This document shows positions 16,065 to 24,281 of a stretch of DNA of 64,000 bases, piece after piece. Position numbers and translations under genes: made by a program. The DNA comes from Actinomycetota bacterium (lineage in GTDB: Bacteria > Actinomycetota > Acidimicrobiia > Acidimicrobiales > MedAcidi-G1), in NCBI GenBank assembly GCA_014381945.1, contig JACNKQ010000030.1, positions 1 to 64,000 on the forward strand. Reading direction: 5' to 3'. The notes under the pieces were generated by a model. It worked only from the letters and a program-made list of their open reading frames with translations. It was not told where the DNA came from and searched no databases. Within the stretch, counting starts at the first letter, position 1, and each line of letters starts with the position of its first letter.

Positions 16065-16781
16065 ATGGACCACCAACTCACGAACGACGCCTACCTCGCC
16101 CACCTGGCCGCAGACGGTCGCTCGCTGATCACCGCCGTCGAAGCGGCACCCGGTTCGCAGGTGGCGGCCTGCCCCGAGTGGACCAACACGGGTCTGGCCG
16201 AACACCTCGCGACGGTCTGGAACTTCGCAATGGCCCAGGTCGAGTCCGGTGACGCGAGCGGACCTCAGCGGCCATCACCCGACCCCGACGAATCGATGTC
16301 CGACCTGCTCGACCGGACCGTGGCCACGTTGGGCGGCGCCGACCATGACGCTCCGGCGTGGAACTGGGTCGGCGACCTGCGGGCCGGCTGGTGGTGCCGA
16401 CGCATGGCCCACGAGACCTCCGTCCACCGTTGGGATGCCCAGGAGGCTGCGGAGACGACCGAGCCGATCGACGCCGACCTGGCGACGGACGGGATCACGG
16501 AGTTGATCGAGGTCGGCCTTGTCTCCCGCATGCGGAGCGGGGGTTCCATCGAATACCCGGACGGCTCGTTGCACCTGCACCGCACCGATGGCGAGGGCGA
16601 GTGGCTGCTGTCGAACGTCGAGGGCGAGTTGGTGGCTACGTTCGAACACGCAAAGGGCGACGCCGCCGCACGGGGCACGGCGTCTGACCTGCTCCTGTGC
16701 CTCTGGGGAAGGGGCCGCGGCTCCCTCGAGACCTTCGGCGACGAAGCCCTCCTCGACGCCTGGTCATCCGTGGCGCCCTAG
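16065..16781 (+). CDS. Maleylpyruvate isomerase family (MDMPI/DinB-like) protein
   Basis: A 238-aa protein of the mycothiol-dependent maleylpyruvate isomerase family, with an N-terminal four-helix DinB bundle. The metal-binding triad is visible: H47 (GLAEHLA), then E117 and H121 in AHETSVHRWDA. The N-terminal CPEWTNTGLAEHL matches the CPGWTV-DNLAH pattern of the related protein at 28459. These proteins typically use mycothiol as a cofactor in small-molecule isomerisation or transfer. The actual substrate is unknown. Confidence 0.8.
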   Translation: MDHQLTNDAYLAHLAADGRSLITAVEAAPGSQVAACPEWTNTGLAEHLATVWNFAMAQVESGDASGPQRPSPDPDESMSDLLDRTVATLGGADHDAPAWNWVGDLRAGWWCRRMAHETSVHRWDAQEAAETTEPIDADLATDGITELIEVGLVSRMRSGGSIEYPDGSLHLHRTDGEGEWLLSNVEGELVATFEHAKGDAAARGTASDLLLCLWGRGRGSLETFGDEALLDAWSSVAP

Positions 16782-16826
16782 GGGTTCTCTCTACCCGGGC
16801 CGCCTCCCGGACAGACGCAAGGGGAA

Positions 16827-18020
16827 CTAGTCCAACTCGGTGCCGACGATGCCGACGAATGAGAGCATTTCTCCGGGATAACCACCGAGGTTGTGGATCA
16901 ATGCCTTCGTGCGGCCGCGGCGGTCAATCCGTCGTTCTTCGGGGGCCTCGTCGCGTAGTTGGATCCAGGCTTCGTAGTGCATGCGCAGGCCGCTGGCGCC
17001 GACGGGGTGACCGAAGCTCTTGAGGCCGCCATCGGTGTTGACGGGCAGGTCGCCGTCGAGGTCGAACGTGCCGTCGAGGACATCGCGCCATGCGGTTCCG
17101 GGATCGCAGAAGCCGAGGTCCTCCATCAGGACCAGCTCGGTGGGTGTGAAGCAGTCGTGGACCTCGGCGAGCGCCAACTCGGCACGAGGGTCGCTGATGC
17201 CAGCCTGTGCGTAGGCGTCGGTGGCGGCGGCGGCGCACTCGGGCAGGGTCGTGAAGTCGTAGTCGGGGTCGATGAGGCCACCGCCGTTGCCGGCCACCAG
17301 CGAAAGCGCCTTCAAGTAGAGGGGCGTGTCGGTGTAGCGGTGGGCGTCCTCTGCACGTACGACGATGGCGGCTGCGGCGCCATCTGCGACACCGGCGCAG
17401 TCGAACACCGAGAGGCGGCCGGCAATGGCGGGCATCTCACAGATGGCGTCGGCGGAGGTCTCGCGTCGGAACTGGGCCAGCGGGTTGCGGGCTCCGTTGT
17501 AGTGGTTCTTCTCGGCGATGCGGGCGACGACCCGGCGCAGTTCATCCTCGTCGACCCCGTAGCGCTCGGCGTAGGCCGGGAGGATGAGGCTGAACATGGC
17601 GGCCGCCGTGAGCGTGCGGTTGGTGCCGTCGGTGGGTATCGGAAAGGCGTTGAGCCCCTGGTAACCGCCGTCCTTGACCTTCTCGGCGCCGATGGCCATG
17701 GCCGAGTCGTAGGCGCCGGACGCCACTGCGTAGCAGGCCTGGCGCAGAGCCTCGGAGCCGGTGGCGCAGTAGTTCTCGACCCGGGTAACGGGCTTGCCGG
17801 TAAGACGCAACGGCGTTGCCAACGAGATACCGGAGGCGGCCGACTGGGATGTGCCGAACCAGTAGGCGTCGAGTTCGTCCTTCGTGACGCCGGCCGAGTC
17901 GAATGCCAGGCCGGCGGCGTCGACGAGCAGGTCGTCGAGCGACAGGTCCCAGTGCTCGCGGAAAGGCGTGCAGCCCATCCCGACTATCGCCACCCGGTCC
18001 AGGATTCCGTGTGAAGCCAT
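16827..18020 (-). CDS. Thiolase-family (SCP2-thiolase type) acyltransferase
   Basis: A 397-aa thiolase of the SCP2/lipid-transfer type. It keeps the acylation cysteine at C85 in NYCATGSEA, an EVHDCFTPTE segment, and the C-terminal SFGHPVGASGLRM carrying the catalytic histidine. Its likely job is thiolytic or retro-Claisen/aldol cleavage at the last step of a beta-oxidation cycle. It lies 11 bp after the thiolase-fold/OB-fold fusion gene on the same strand. Proteins of this type often need an OB-fold (DUF35) partner, which the fusion protein could supply. The start at 18020 gives the family N-terminus RVAIVGMG. Confidence 0.88.
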   Translation of the reverse strand: MASHGILDRVAIVGMGCTPFREHWDLSLDDLLVDAAGLAFDSAGVTKDELDAYWFGTSQSAASGISLATPLRLTGKPVTRVENYCATGSEALRQACYAVASGAYDSAMAIGAEKVKDGGYQGLNAFPIPTDGTNRTLTAAAMFSLILPAYAERYGVDEDELRRVVARIAEKNHYNGARNPLAQFRRETSADAICEMPAIAGRLSVFDCAGVADGAAAAIVVRAEDAHRYTDTPLYLKALSLVAGNGGGLIDPDYDFTTLPECAAAATDAYAQAGISDPRAELALAEVHDCFTPTELVLMEDLGFCDPGTAWRDVLDGTFDLDGDLPVNTDGGLKSFGHPVGASGLRMHYEAWIQLRDEAPEERRIDRRGRTKALIHNLGGYPGEMLSFVGIVGTELD

Positions 18021-18031
18021 GGTGCGCCTCC

Positions 18032-19444
18032 TCAGCCCCGGACGGGCCGGGCCTTCCAGAAGTAGTTGTGGATGCCGTCGGCTGTGTGGAGGCGACGGAA
18101 GGTCATGGCGACCCGGTCCCCGACGGCGACCTCGGCGGGGTCGACGTCGGTGAGCTCTACGGGCATGCGACCGCCCCCGTCGAAGTCGACTACGGCAAAG
18201 ACGATGGGCGGGCTGGGCGAGTAGGCCAGCCGGTCGACGGTGAACGTGGCGATGGTGCCCCCGGTGTCGGCCATGGGGGCCGGCTCCATGTCGTCGACGG
18301 CTCCACCGTCGATCCCGACCCGGGAGGGCGGCAGGTGCGTGATGCCGGTGGTGGCGTCCCTCGAGCCGACGAACCCGTACTTCCATTCGCTGCGCCGCAG
18401 CGAGGCGGATGCCGAAGGCCGGTTGGGGGCCGGGCGGTTGGGCGGCTCGACCTCGAGCAGGCCCCTCCAGGAGAGGTAGGTGGGATAGGCGACGTCGACA
18501 CGGTCGGCAATCTGGGCGGCGACGCTGCGGGAGGGGCGCCCTGCGGCCAGCGCACCGGTGGTCTGGAAAAGCAGCACCTCGGCCCCGTCGGCCAGCACGA
18601 CCAGGGCGACCACCTGTCCGGCGTCGGCGGTGTCGAGGGTGTGGGCGAGGAGCAGGGTGGGGTGGGCGGCGCCGCTGTTGCCGACCGTGTCGGCGAGGTC
18701 GTCGGCGATTGCCACGCCGAGTCGGCCGCCGAGGCGCCTGACGGCCCGACCGTGGAGGCCGGTGACGATGGCAGTGTCGATTCCGTCGGCGGCCAGGCCT
18801 GTGTCGGCAAGGGCGGCGGCCCAGGCACGGTCGAGGAGGGGCCCGTAGGCCTGCTCGCCGAAGCGCTCCTCCCAGGTGCTGGAGGTGGCGTCGCCCGGCG
18901 TGCGCCAGCGGTCGAGGAACTCGGCGGTTGCGGATGCGCCGCCTAGGTAGTCGGCCAGCAACGGGCCGTCGGCAGAGGACCCGGTGAGGATCGCCGCTGC
19001 GGCATCGCCGCCGTCGGCCTCGTCAGCGGAGGTCGGCAGGCCGACGCGCAGGTCGGATGCCACGACGAGCGTGCGTCCGGGACCGGTGAGGGCGGCCCGC
19101 AGTGCGCCGGCCGCCGAACGGACTGCTCCACCGAGGTCGAGGGCGGGCACGGCTGCGTCGAGTTGCAACGCGGCATGGACCGTGGTGGCGTTGGTCTTGT
19201 CAAGATAGGCAGGGGCGACGGTGGAGAACCAGAGAGCATCGGGGGTCGGACCGGACGAGGCGCCGGTTCCGAGCGCCTGGCGGGCGGCCTCGACGCCCAT
19301 CGTGGTGGTGTCCTGGTCGAACGAGGCGACCGCACGACAGCCCCGGCCGCCGCCCGAACCCATGACGCCCGTGATCGCCGCCCGGTCGAGGCGGTGATAC
19401 GGCACATGGGTGCCGTAGGCGAGAATCCCCCTGGTTTCGGTCAT
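18032..19444 (-). CDS. HMG-CoA-synthase-like thiolase fold fused to an OB-fold (DUF35) domain
   Basis: A 470-aa fusion. The first 330 residues follow the HMG-CoA synthase / KAS III fold: ILAYGTHVPYHRLDR at the start, DQDTTTMGVEAARQAL, VGNSGAAHPTLLLAHTLD. The catalytic cysteine of that fold should lie in GGAVRS (105-110), but Val is found there. The C-terminal 100 residues match the OB-fold DUF35 domain (EVAVGDRVAMTFRRL, ending HNYFWKARP). The zinc-ribbon cysteines that usually precede the OB fold are missing (SEWKYGFVGSRD). It probably works with the thiolase 11 bp downstream. Its promoter contains the TetR-type site at 19464-19484. Confidence 0.78.
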   Translation of the reverse strand: MTETRGILAYGTHVPYHRLDRAAITGVMGSGGGRGCRAVASFDQDTTTMGVEAARQALGTGASSGPTPDALWFSTVAPAYLDKTNATTVHAALQLDAAVPALDLGGAVRSAAGALRAALTGPGRTLVVASDLRVGLPTSADEADGGDAAAAILTGSSADGPLLADYLGGASATAEFLDRWRTPGDATSSTWEERFGEQAYGPLLDRAWAAALADTGLAADGIDTAIVTGLHGRAVRRLGGRLGVAIADDLADTVGNSGAAHPTLLLAHTLDTADAGQVVALVVLADGAEVLLFQTTGALAAGRPSRSVAAQIADRVDVAYPTYLSWRGLLEVEPPNRPAPNRPSASASLRRSEWKYGFVGSRDATTGITHLPPSRVGIDGGAVDDMEPAPMADTGGTIATFTVDRLAYSPSPPIVFAVVDFDGGGRMPVELTDVDPAEVAVGDRVAMTFRRLHTADGIHNYFWKARPVRG

Positions 19445-19463
19445 TTTGCGTCCTCAACGCCAG

Positions 19464-19484
19464 AATCTGACGGTCCGTCAGATT
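19464..19484. promoter_or_regulatory. TetR-type operator, perfect 21-bp palindrome, site 1
   Basis: Inverted repeat AATCTGACGG-T-CCGTCAGATT with perfect 10-bp arms. It is centred in the 84-bp divergent space between the thiolase-fold/OB-fold gene and the CoA-transferase gene, overlapping where both promoters must lie. The core TCTGAC-N5-GTCAGA (19466-19482) recurs at 20823-20839. The arrangement is typical of a TetR-family repressor that releases on an acyl-CoA ligand. No regulator gene is adjacent. Confidence 0.8.
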
Positions 19485-19528
19485 TCAGCCTAGGGTGTCG
19501 AGACCTGCTCGGCACCACAGGAGAGCAC

Positions 19529-20779
19529 ATGCAGCTCGGCGAAATAGGGAACCCCGACGCCGTCCCCCACGGCAAGCCGCTCGACGGCGTGCGCATCCTC
19601 GCCGCCGAGCAGATGCAGGCGCTCCCGTTCGCCACCCAACTGCTGGCCCGGCTCGGTGCCGACGTGGTCAAGGTCGAGCACCCGGTGCACGGCGAGTCGG
19701 GCCGTGGCTCGACGCCGGCGATGACCGACCCCGAAGGCCGCAGCGTCGGCGCCACCTTCCTGCGCAACAACTTCAACAAGCGCAGCCTGGGCCTCGACCT
19801 GCGCAGCGACGCCGGCCGCGACCTGTTCCTGCGCCTGGTCCCCCGCTTCGACGTAGTGGCCGACAACTTCAAGCCGGGCACGATGGCGAGGTTCGGCCTC
19901 GGATTCGACGACATCGCCGCCGCCCACCCGGGTGCCGTGGTCATGTCGATCTCGGGGTTCGGCAACACCGGCGACTCGCCCTATCAGGACTGGCCCGCCT
20001 ACAACTCGATCGTCGAGGCCATGTCGGGCATCTACGACTACATGCGCCCACCCGACGGCCCGCCACGGGTCAACCCGATGGGCGCCGTAGCCGACATCAC
20101 CGCCGGACTGTTCGCCGTGATCGGCATCCTCGCGGCGCTCCGCCACCGGGAGGCCACGGGGCTGGGCCAGTACATCGACCTGGCCATGTTCGACACGACC
20201 GTGGCGCTCGCCGACCTGGTCGTGAACTTCCAGTCGCTCGGCATCCCCCGCAACCCGGTCCCGGCACATTTCGTGATCACGCCCGTGCGGTGCAGCGACG
20301 GCTACGTCGTGCTCCAGTTCGTGCGCGAGCACCAGTTCGAACGCCTGGCCGACCTGGTCGGCCACCCCGAATGGAAGGACGATCCCCGCTTCGCCGAACG
20401 AACCGGATGGGGCCTCCATCTGGCCGACGTGATCCTCCCGGCCATCGAGGCATGGGCCGACGGCCGCACCCGGGTGGAGATCGCCGACGCCCTGGCCGCC
20501 GCCAATCTGGTTGCGGGGCCGTCGCACACACCGGAGGAGGTGGTGGCCGACCCGCACCTCGAGGCCCGCAACATGGTGGTCGCCATGCCCCGCACGGACG
20601 GCGTCGAACCACCGGTCCTGGTGCCCGGCAACCCGCTCAAGATGTCGAGGGTCGCCGAGGGCCCCGAGAAGCGCATGCCGTGGGTGGGCGAGCACACCGC
20701 CGAAATCCTCGCCACCGAGTTGGGCCTCGACGCCGACGAACTGGCCCGCCTGCGCTCCGAAGGCGTCATCACCGACTGA
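19529..20779 (+). CDS. CaiB/BaiF (class III) CoA-transferase
   Basis: A 416-aa family III CoA-transferase, moving CoA between acids or racemising alpha-methylacyl-CoA esters. PLDGVRILAAEQM and LLARLGADVVKVEHP open the Rossmann-like domain. NFKPGTMARFGLGFDD and QYIDLAMFD follow, with the predicted catalytic aspartate at D217. The ATG at 19529 has a strong AGGAG site 6 bp upstream. It is the first gene of the rightward acyl-CoA operon and begins 45 bp after the TetR-type palindrome. It probably activates or epimerises the acid fed to the dehydrogenases downstream. Confidence 0.88.
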   Translation: MQLGEIGNPDAVPHGKPLDGVRILAAEQMQALPFATQLLARLGADVVKVEHPVHGESGRGSTPAMTDPEGRSVGATFLRNNFNKRSLGLDLRSDAGRDLFLRLVPRFDVVADNFKPGTMARFGLGFDDIAAAHPGAVVMSISGFGNTGDSPYQDWPAYNSIVEAMSGIYDYMRPPDGPPRVNPMGAVADITAGLFAVIGILAALRHREATGLGQYIDLAMFDTTVALADLVVNFQSLGIPRNPVPAHFVITPVRCSDGYVVLQFVREHQFERLADLVGHPEWKDDPRFAERTGWGLHLADVILPAIEAWADGRTRVEIADALAAANLVAGPSHTPEEVVADPHLEARNMVVAMPRTDGVEPPVLVPGNPLKMSRVAEGPEKRMPWVGEHTAEILATELGLDADELARLRSEGVITD

Positions 20780-20822
20780 CCCCCGCTGGCCGCCTGACGG
20801 GTGCCGGGGCTAGCATGGGATT

Positions 20823-20839
20823 TCTGACACACCGTCAGA
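20823..20839. promoter_or_regulatory. TetR-type operator, site 2
   Basis: TCTGAC-N5-GTCAGA with the spacer ACACC, the same half-sites and spacing as site 1 at 19466-19482. It lies in the 95-bp gap between the first CoA-transferase and the ACAD gene, ending 35 bp before the ACAD start. It therefore probably controls a second, internal promoter. Confidence 0.75.
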
Positions 20840-20874
20840 TTCTCTGGACGCCCTGAGAGGCCCCCGAAACCCCC

Positions 20875-22068
20875 ATGGACTTCGACTTCTCCCCCGAACA
20901 GCAGGCCTTCCTCGCCGAGGTCGAGGCCTTCCTCGACGCCAACGACGACCCCGAGGTGTTCGACCCCACCCGGGAGAACATGGCCCAGATCGTCGACACC
21001 CCCGGGCGCCGGGCCCTCATGAAGAAGATCGGCGAACAGGGCTGGCTCGGCATCACCTGGCCCAAGCACTACGGCGGCAAGGAGGGCGAGGGCGTCTACG
21101 AGTACCTGCTCAACGAGGCGCTGGCCGCCCGTGGCGGGCCCCAGATCGGCAAGGGCGTCGGCATCATCGGCAAGACCCTCATCGCCCACGGCTCCGAGAT
21201 CCTCAAAGAGGAGTTCCTGCCCAAGATCCTCGCCAACGAGGTCGAGTTCGCCATCGGCTACAGCGAGCCCGAGGCCGGCTCCGACGCCGCAGCCATGAAG
21301 CTCAAGGCCGTCGCCACGGACGGCGGCTGGATCCTCAACGGCCAGAAGACCTGGACCACCTCGGCCCACTTCGCCGAGTGGTACTGGGTCGGCGCCCGCA
21401 CCGACCCCGACGCCGCCAAGCACTTCGGCATCACGCTGTTCCTCGTGCCCCTCGACCACCCTGGCATCACGGTCCAGGGGATCATGACCATGGGCGACGA
21501 GATCACCAACGACGTGTTCTTCGACGACGTGTTCGTGCCCGACGAATACGTCGTCGGCGAGCTCAACCACGGCTTCCAGTACATCTCCCAGGCCCTCGAC
21601 CTCGAGCGCTTCACGATGTTCACCTTCTCGCCGATCCGGCAACGCCTCGACCTCCTGCTCGAACACATCCGCACAGCCACGCGCGACGGCCAACCCCTGA
21701 AGGACGACCCCAGGGTGCGCTCGCGCATCGCCCGCCTGGCCACCAACGCCGAGGTGGCACGTGGCCTGGGCCTGCGGGTCGTCGACGCATCGGTGCAGGC
21801 CGAGCACGACGGTGGTCCCCCGCCGACCGTCGCCTCATCGGAGTACAAGCTGTTCACGACCGAGTTCTCCAAGGTCCTCGCCGACGCCTCGATGGACCTC
21901 GGCGGACCCGGCACACAACTGCGGGTCGGCACCGACGAGGCCCCCATGGAGGGCCGGGCCGAGTCGACCTACCGCTACACGGTGCTCGACACCATCGGCG
22001 GCGGCACCTCCGAGGTGCAGAAGAACATCATCACCCGACGGGGCCTAGGCCTCCCCAAGAACTTCTAG
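20875..22068 (+). CDS. Acyl-CoA dehydrogenase
   Basis: A 397-aa FAD enzyme forming the alpha,beta double bond in an acyl-CoA. It opens with MDFDFSPEQQAFLAEVEAFL and shows GYSEPEAGSDAA in the FAD/substrate domain, then WTTSAHFAEW. The C-terminal TIGGGTSEVQKNIITRRGLGLP is typical of long-chain or steroid-type ACADs. A second ACAD (24281) in the same operon could pair with it as a heterotetramer, as in cholesterol side-chain degradation; that pairing is inference. It has its own upstream operator. Confidence 0.92.
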   Translation: MDFDFSPEQQAFLAEVEAFLDANDDPEVFDPTRENMAQIVDTPGRRALMKKIGEQGWLGITWPKHYGGKEGEGVYEYLLNEALAARGGPQIGKGVGIIGKTLIAHGSEILKEEFLPKILANEVEFAIGYSEPEAGSDAAAMKLKAVATDGGWILNGQKTWTTSAHFAEWYWVGARTDPDAAKHFGITLFLVPLDHPGITVQGIMTMGDEITNDVFFDDVFVPDEYVVGELNHGFQYISQALDLERFTMFTFSPIRQRLDLLLEHIRTATRDGQPLKDDPRVRSRIARLATNAEVARGLGLRVVDASVQAEHDGGPPPTVASSEYKLFTTEFSKVLADASMDLGGPGTQLRVGTDEAPMEGRAESTYRYTVLDTIGGGTSEVQKNIITRRGLGLPKNF

Positions 22069-22075
22069 ACCAGCC

Positions 22076-23242
22076 ATGGCCGACCGACCGCTGCTCGAGG
22101 GCGTCACCGTGCTCGACCTGGCCTCCGTGGGCCCGGCCGCACGGGCGGCACGCTGGCTGGCCGACTGGGGCGCCGACGTGGTCAAGGTGGCGCCGGTGCC
22201 CAGAGACGACGGCATCCAGATCACGCCGCCCACCTACGCCTACAGCGCCCACCGGGGCATGCGCCGGGTGATGCTCGACCTCAAGTCCGATGCCGGCCGC
22301 GACGCCTTCCTGCGCCTCGCCGCCGACACCGACGTCGTCATCGAGAGCTTCCGCCCCGGGGTGATCGACCGGTTGGGCATCGGCTACGACGCCCTGCGGG
22401 ACGCCAACCCCGGCATCGTGCTCTGCTCCACGACCGGCTTCGGCCAGACCGGGCCCCGTGCCGGGTGGGCCGCCCACGACATCAACTACCTTGCCGTCGC
22501 CGGCTACCTCCACTGCTCGGGCCGTGACGAACGGGGCACGCCTGCGCTGGCCGGCGCCACGATCGCAGACTCGGCCGGCGGCGGCCTCCAGGCCGTGGCA
22601 GCAATCTGCGCTGCGCTCACCGCCAGGTCCACCACCGGCGAGGGCACCCATCTCGACGTCTCGATCGCCGACGGCGTGCTGTCGCTGATGTCGCTGGCGG
22701 TCGACGAGTACCTCGCCGAGGGCGTCGAACCCGGCCCTCGCCACGGACTCCTGACCGGCCGCTACGCCTGGTACGACCTCTACGAGGCGTCCGACGGAGG
22801 CTGGCTGGCCGTGGGCGCCATCGAACCGCACTTCTTCGCCAACCTCTGCCGGGCCCTCGACTGTGGGCAGTGGGCCGATCAGCAGTACGACGACGATGCC
22901 GTCGACGCCATGCGGGCCGACTTCGCCGCCGCCTTCGCCACCCGCACCCGTGACGAGTGGGCGGCAGACCTGGGGCCGGCGGACACCTGCGTCTCAGCGG
23001 TGCTCGACATCCCCGGGGTCGTGGCCGACGAGCAGTTCGGGGCACGCAGATCGTTCGTCGACGCCGTGCACCCGAGGGCCGGTGCGCTGCGCCAGGTGTC
23101 CGCCCCCCTGGCTGGGCAGGTCGACGCCACGACGCTCGCCGTCCCCGACTTCGACGAACCCGACACCGACGAGGTGCTGGCTGGCGTCGGCATCGACGCC
23201 GACACACTCGCCGCCTGGCGGGCTGAGGGGGCGATCGCATGA
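22076..23242 (+). CDS. CaiB/BaiF CoA-transferase, second copy in the operon
   Basis: A 388-aa class III CoA-transferase 7 bp after the ACAD stop. LLEGVTVLDLASVGPAARAARWLADWGADVVKV opens the fold, followed by SFRPGVIDRLGIGYD and STTGFGQTGPRAGWAAHDINYLA. The catalytic-aspartate region reads THLDVSIADG. It resembles alpha-methylacyl-CoA racemases as much as true transferases, so it may set the stereochemistry of a methyl-branched acyl-CoA for dehydrogenation. The stop overlaps the next start (ATGA). Confidence 0.88.
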   Translation: MADRPLLEGVTVLDLASVGPAARAARWLADWGADVVKVAPVPRDDGIQITPPTYAYSAHRGMRRVMLDLKSDAGRDAFLRLAADTDVVIESFRPGVIDRLGIGYDALRDANPGIVLCSTTGFGQTGPRAGWAAHDINYLAVAGYLHCSGRDERGTPALAGATIADSAGGGLQAVAAICAALTARSTTGEGTHLDVSIADGVLSLMSLAVDEYLAEGVEPGPRHGLLTGRYAWYDLYEASDGGWLAVGAIEPHFFANLCRALDCGQWADQQYDDDAVDAMRADFAAAFATRTRDEWAADLGPADTCVSAVLDIPGVVADEQFGARRSFVDAVHPRAGALRQVSAPLAGQVDATTLAVPDFDEPDTDEVLAGVGIDADTLAAWRAEGAIA

Positions 23243-23784
23243 ACGACACGCCCGCCACCGACCTCGCCGCAATCCCCACGTTCGTACTCGACAGGGTCGG
23301 GCAGGTCCAGTACGAAGAAGAAGGCGGCTTCCCGGTCGAGCACGGCTACATCTGGACCACCTGCGCCGCCACCGAAAACGGCAACCCGCTGTTCTGGGAC
23401 GCCGACGTGGCCGCCGACCTGACCGACGGCCCCATCGCCCCTCCCACGATGCTGTCGGTCTGGTTCCGGCCCCACCACTGGTCGCCGGGCCGCACCGAGC
23501 CGGCCGTGCCGCTGCAGGCCCACTTCGACCTCAAGGTCGACCTCGACCTGCCCGAGGCGATCATCTCGTCGAACACGATCACCTTCCACGACCCGGTTCG
23601 CATCGGCGACAGGATTCGGTCCCGGCAGGTCCTGAAGTCGGTCAGCGAACCCAAGACCACGAAGCTGGGGCGGGGCAGGTTCTGGGTGATCGACGTCGAG
23701 TACCTCAACCAGAACGACGCTCTGGTCGGCGTCGAGTCGTACACGGCGTTCGGCTACCGGCGCAACGAAGGGGGCGCATCGTGA
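23239..23784 (+). CDS. MaoC-like (FAS1-type) dehydratase, non-catalytic half
   Basis: A 181-aa hot-dog protein matching the N-terminal FAS1-like dehydratase group (FVLDRVGQVQYEEEGGFPVEHGYIWTTCAATENGNPLFW). It starts with a 4-bp overlap with the CoA-transferase and ends with a 4-bp overlap with the second MaoC gene. The catalytic Asp/His motif is not evident, so it is probably the structural partner in a two-gene enoyl-CoA hydratase. This matches ChsH1/ChsH2-type pairs in steroid catabolism. Confidence 0.8.
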   Translation: MNDTPATDLAAIPTFVLDRVGQVQYEEEGGFPVEHGYIWTTCAATENGNPLFWDADVAADLTDGPIAPPTMLSVWFRPHHWSPGRTEPAVPLQAHFDLKVDLDLPEAIISSNTITFHDPVRIGDRIRSRQVLKSVSEPKTTKLGRGRFWVIDVEYLNQNDALVGVESYTAFGYRRNEGGAS

Positions 23785-24281
23785 CCCGAGACCTCCTCCA
23801 TGGCGACGTCTCGGTCGGCGACACGCCGCCACCGCTCGGGGTCGATGTCACCGCCACGACCGTCGTGCTGGGCGCCCTCGCCTCACGCGACTGGCGACCC
23901 ATGCACCACGACAAGGACTTCGCCGTCGAGCGCAACGGCACGCAGGACATATTCCTCAACACCCCCAACCAGGCCGCCTGGTTCGAGCGCTACGTCACCG
24001 ACTGGACCGGCCCGACCGGACGCCTCGGGCGCATGACGTTTCGCATGAACACATCGGTGTTCCCGGGCGACCACATGGTGTTCGACGCCACGGTCACCGG
24101 CACCCACGTCGATGCCGTCGGCTGCGGCTGGGTGGAACTCGACGTGGCGCTCATGGTCGGCGAAGTGGCCACCACCACCTGCGCCGTGCGGGTGGCGCTC
24201 CCGGTCGACGACGACGACAACCCGTGGAACCGTCGGGGCGATGCGTGGCGCCCCGGCACCGAAGGCGAGGGCAGCACCTGA
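23781..24281 (+). CDS. MaoC-like enoyl-CoA hydratase, catalytic half
   Basis: A 166-aa hot-dog-fold protein translated from a GTG that overlaps the previous stop. RDWRPMHHDKDFA matches the (R)-hydratase motif, with the catalytic Asp and His spaced as usual. It should hydrate the trans-2-enoyl-CoA made by the dehydrogenases, together with the preceding MaoC-like subunit. The stop and the next start share the A of TGATG, so the operon is tightly coupled. Confidence 0.8.
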   Translation: MTRDLLHGDVSVGDTPPPLGVDVTATTVVLGALASRDWRPMHHDKDFAVERNGTQDIFLNTPNQAAWFERYVTDWTGPTGRLGRMTFRMNTSVFPGDHMVFDATVTGTHVDAVGCGWVELDVALMVGEVATTTCAVRVALPVDDDDNPWNRRGDAWRPGTEGEGST

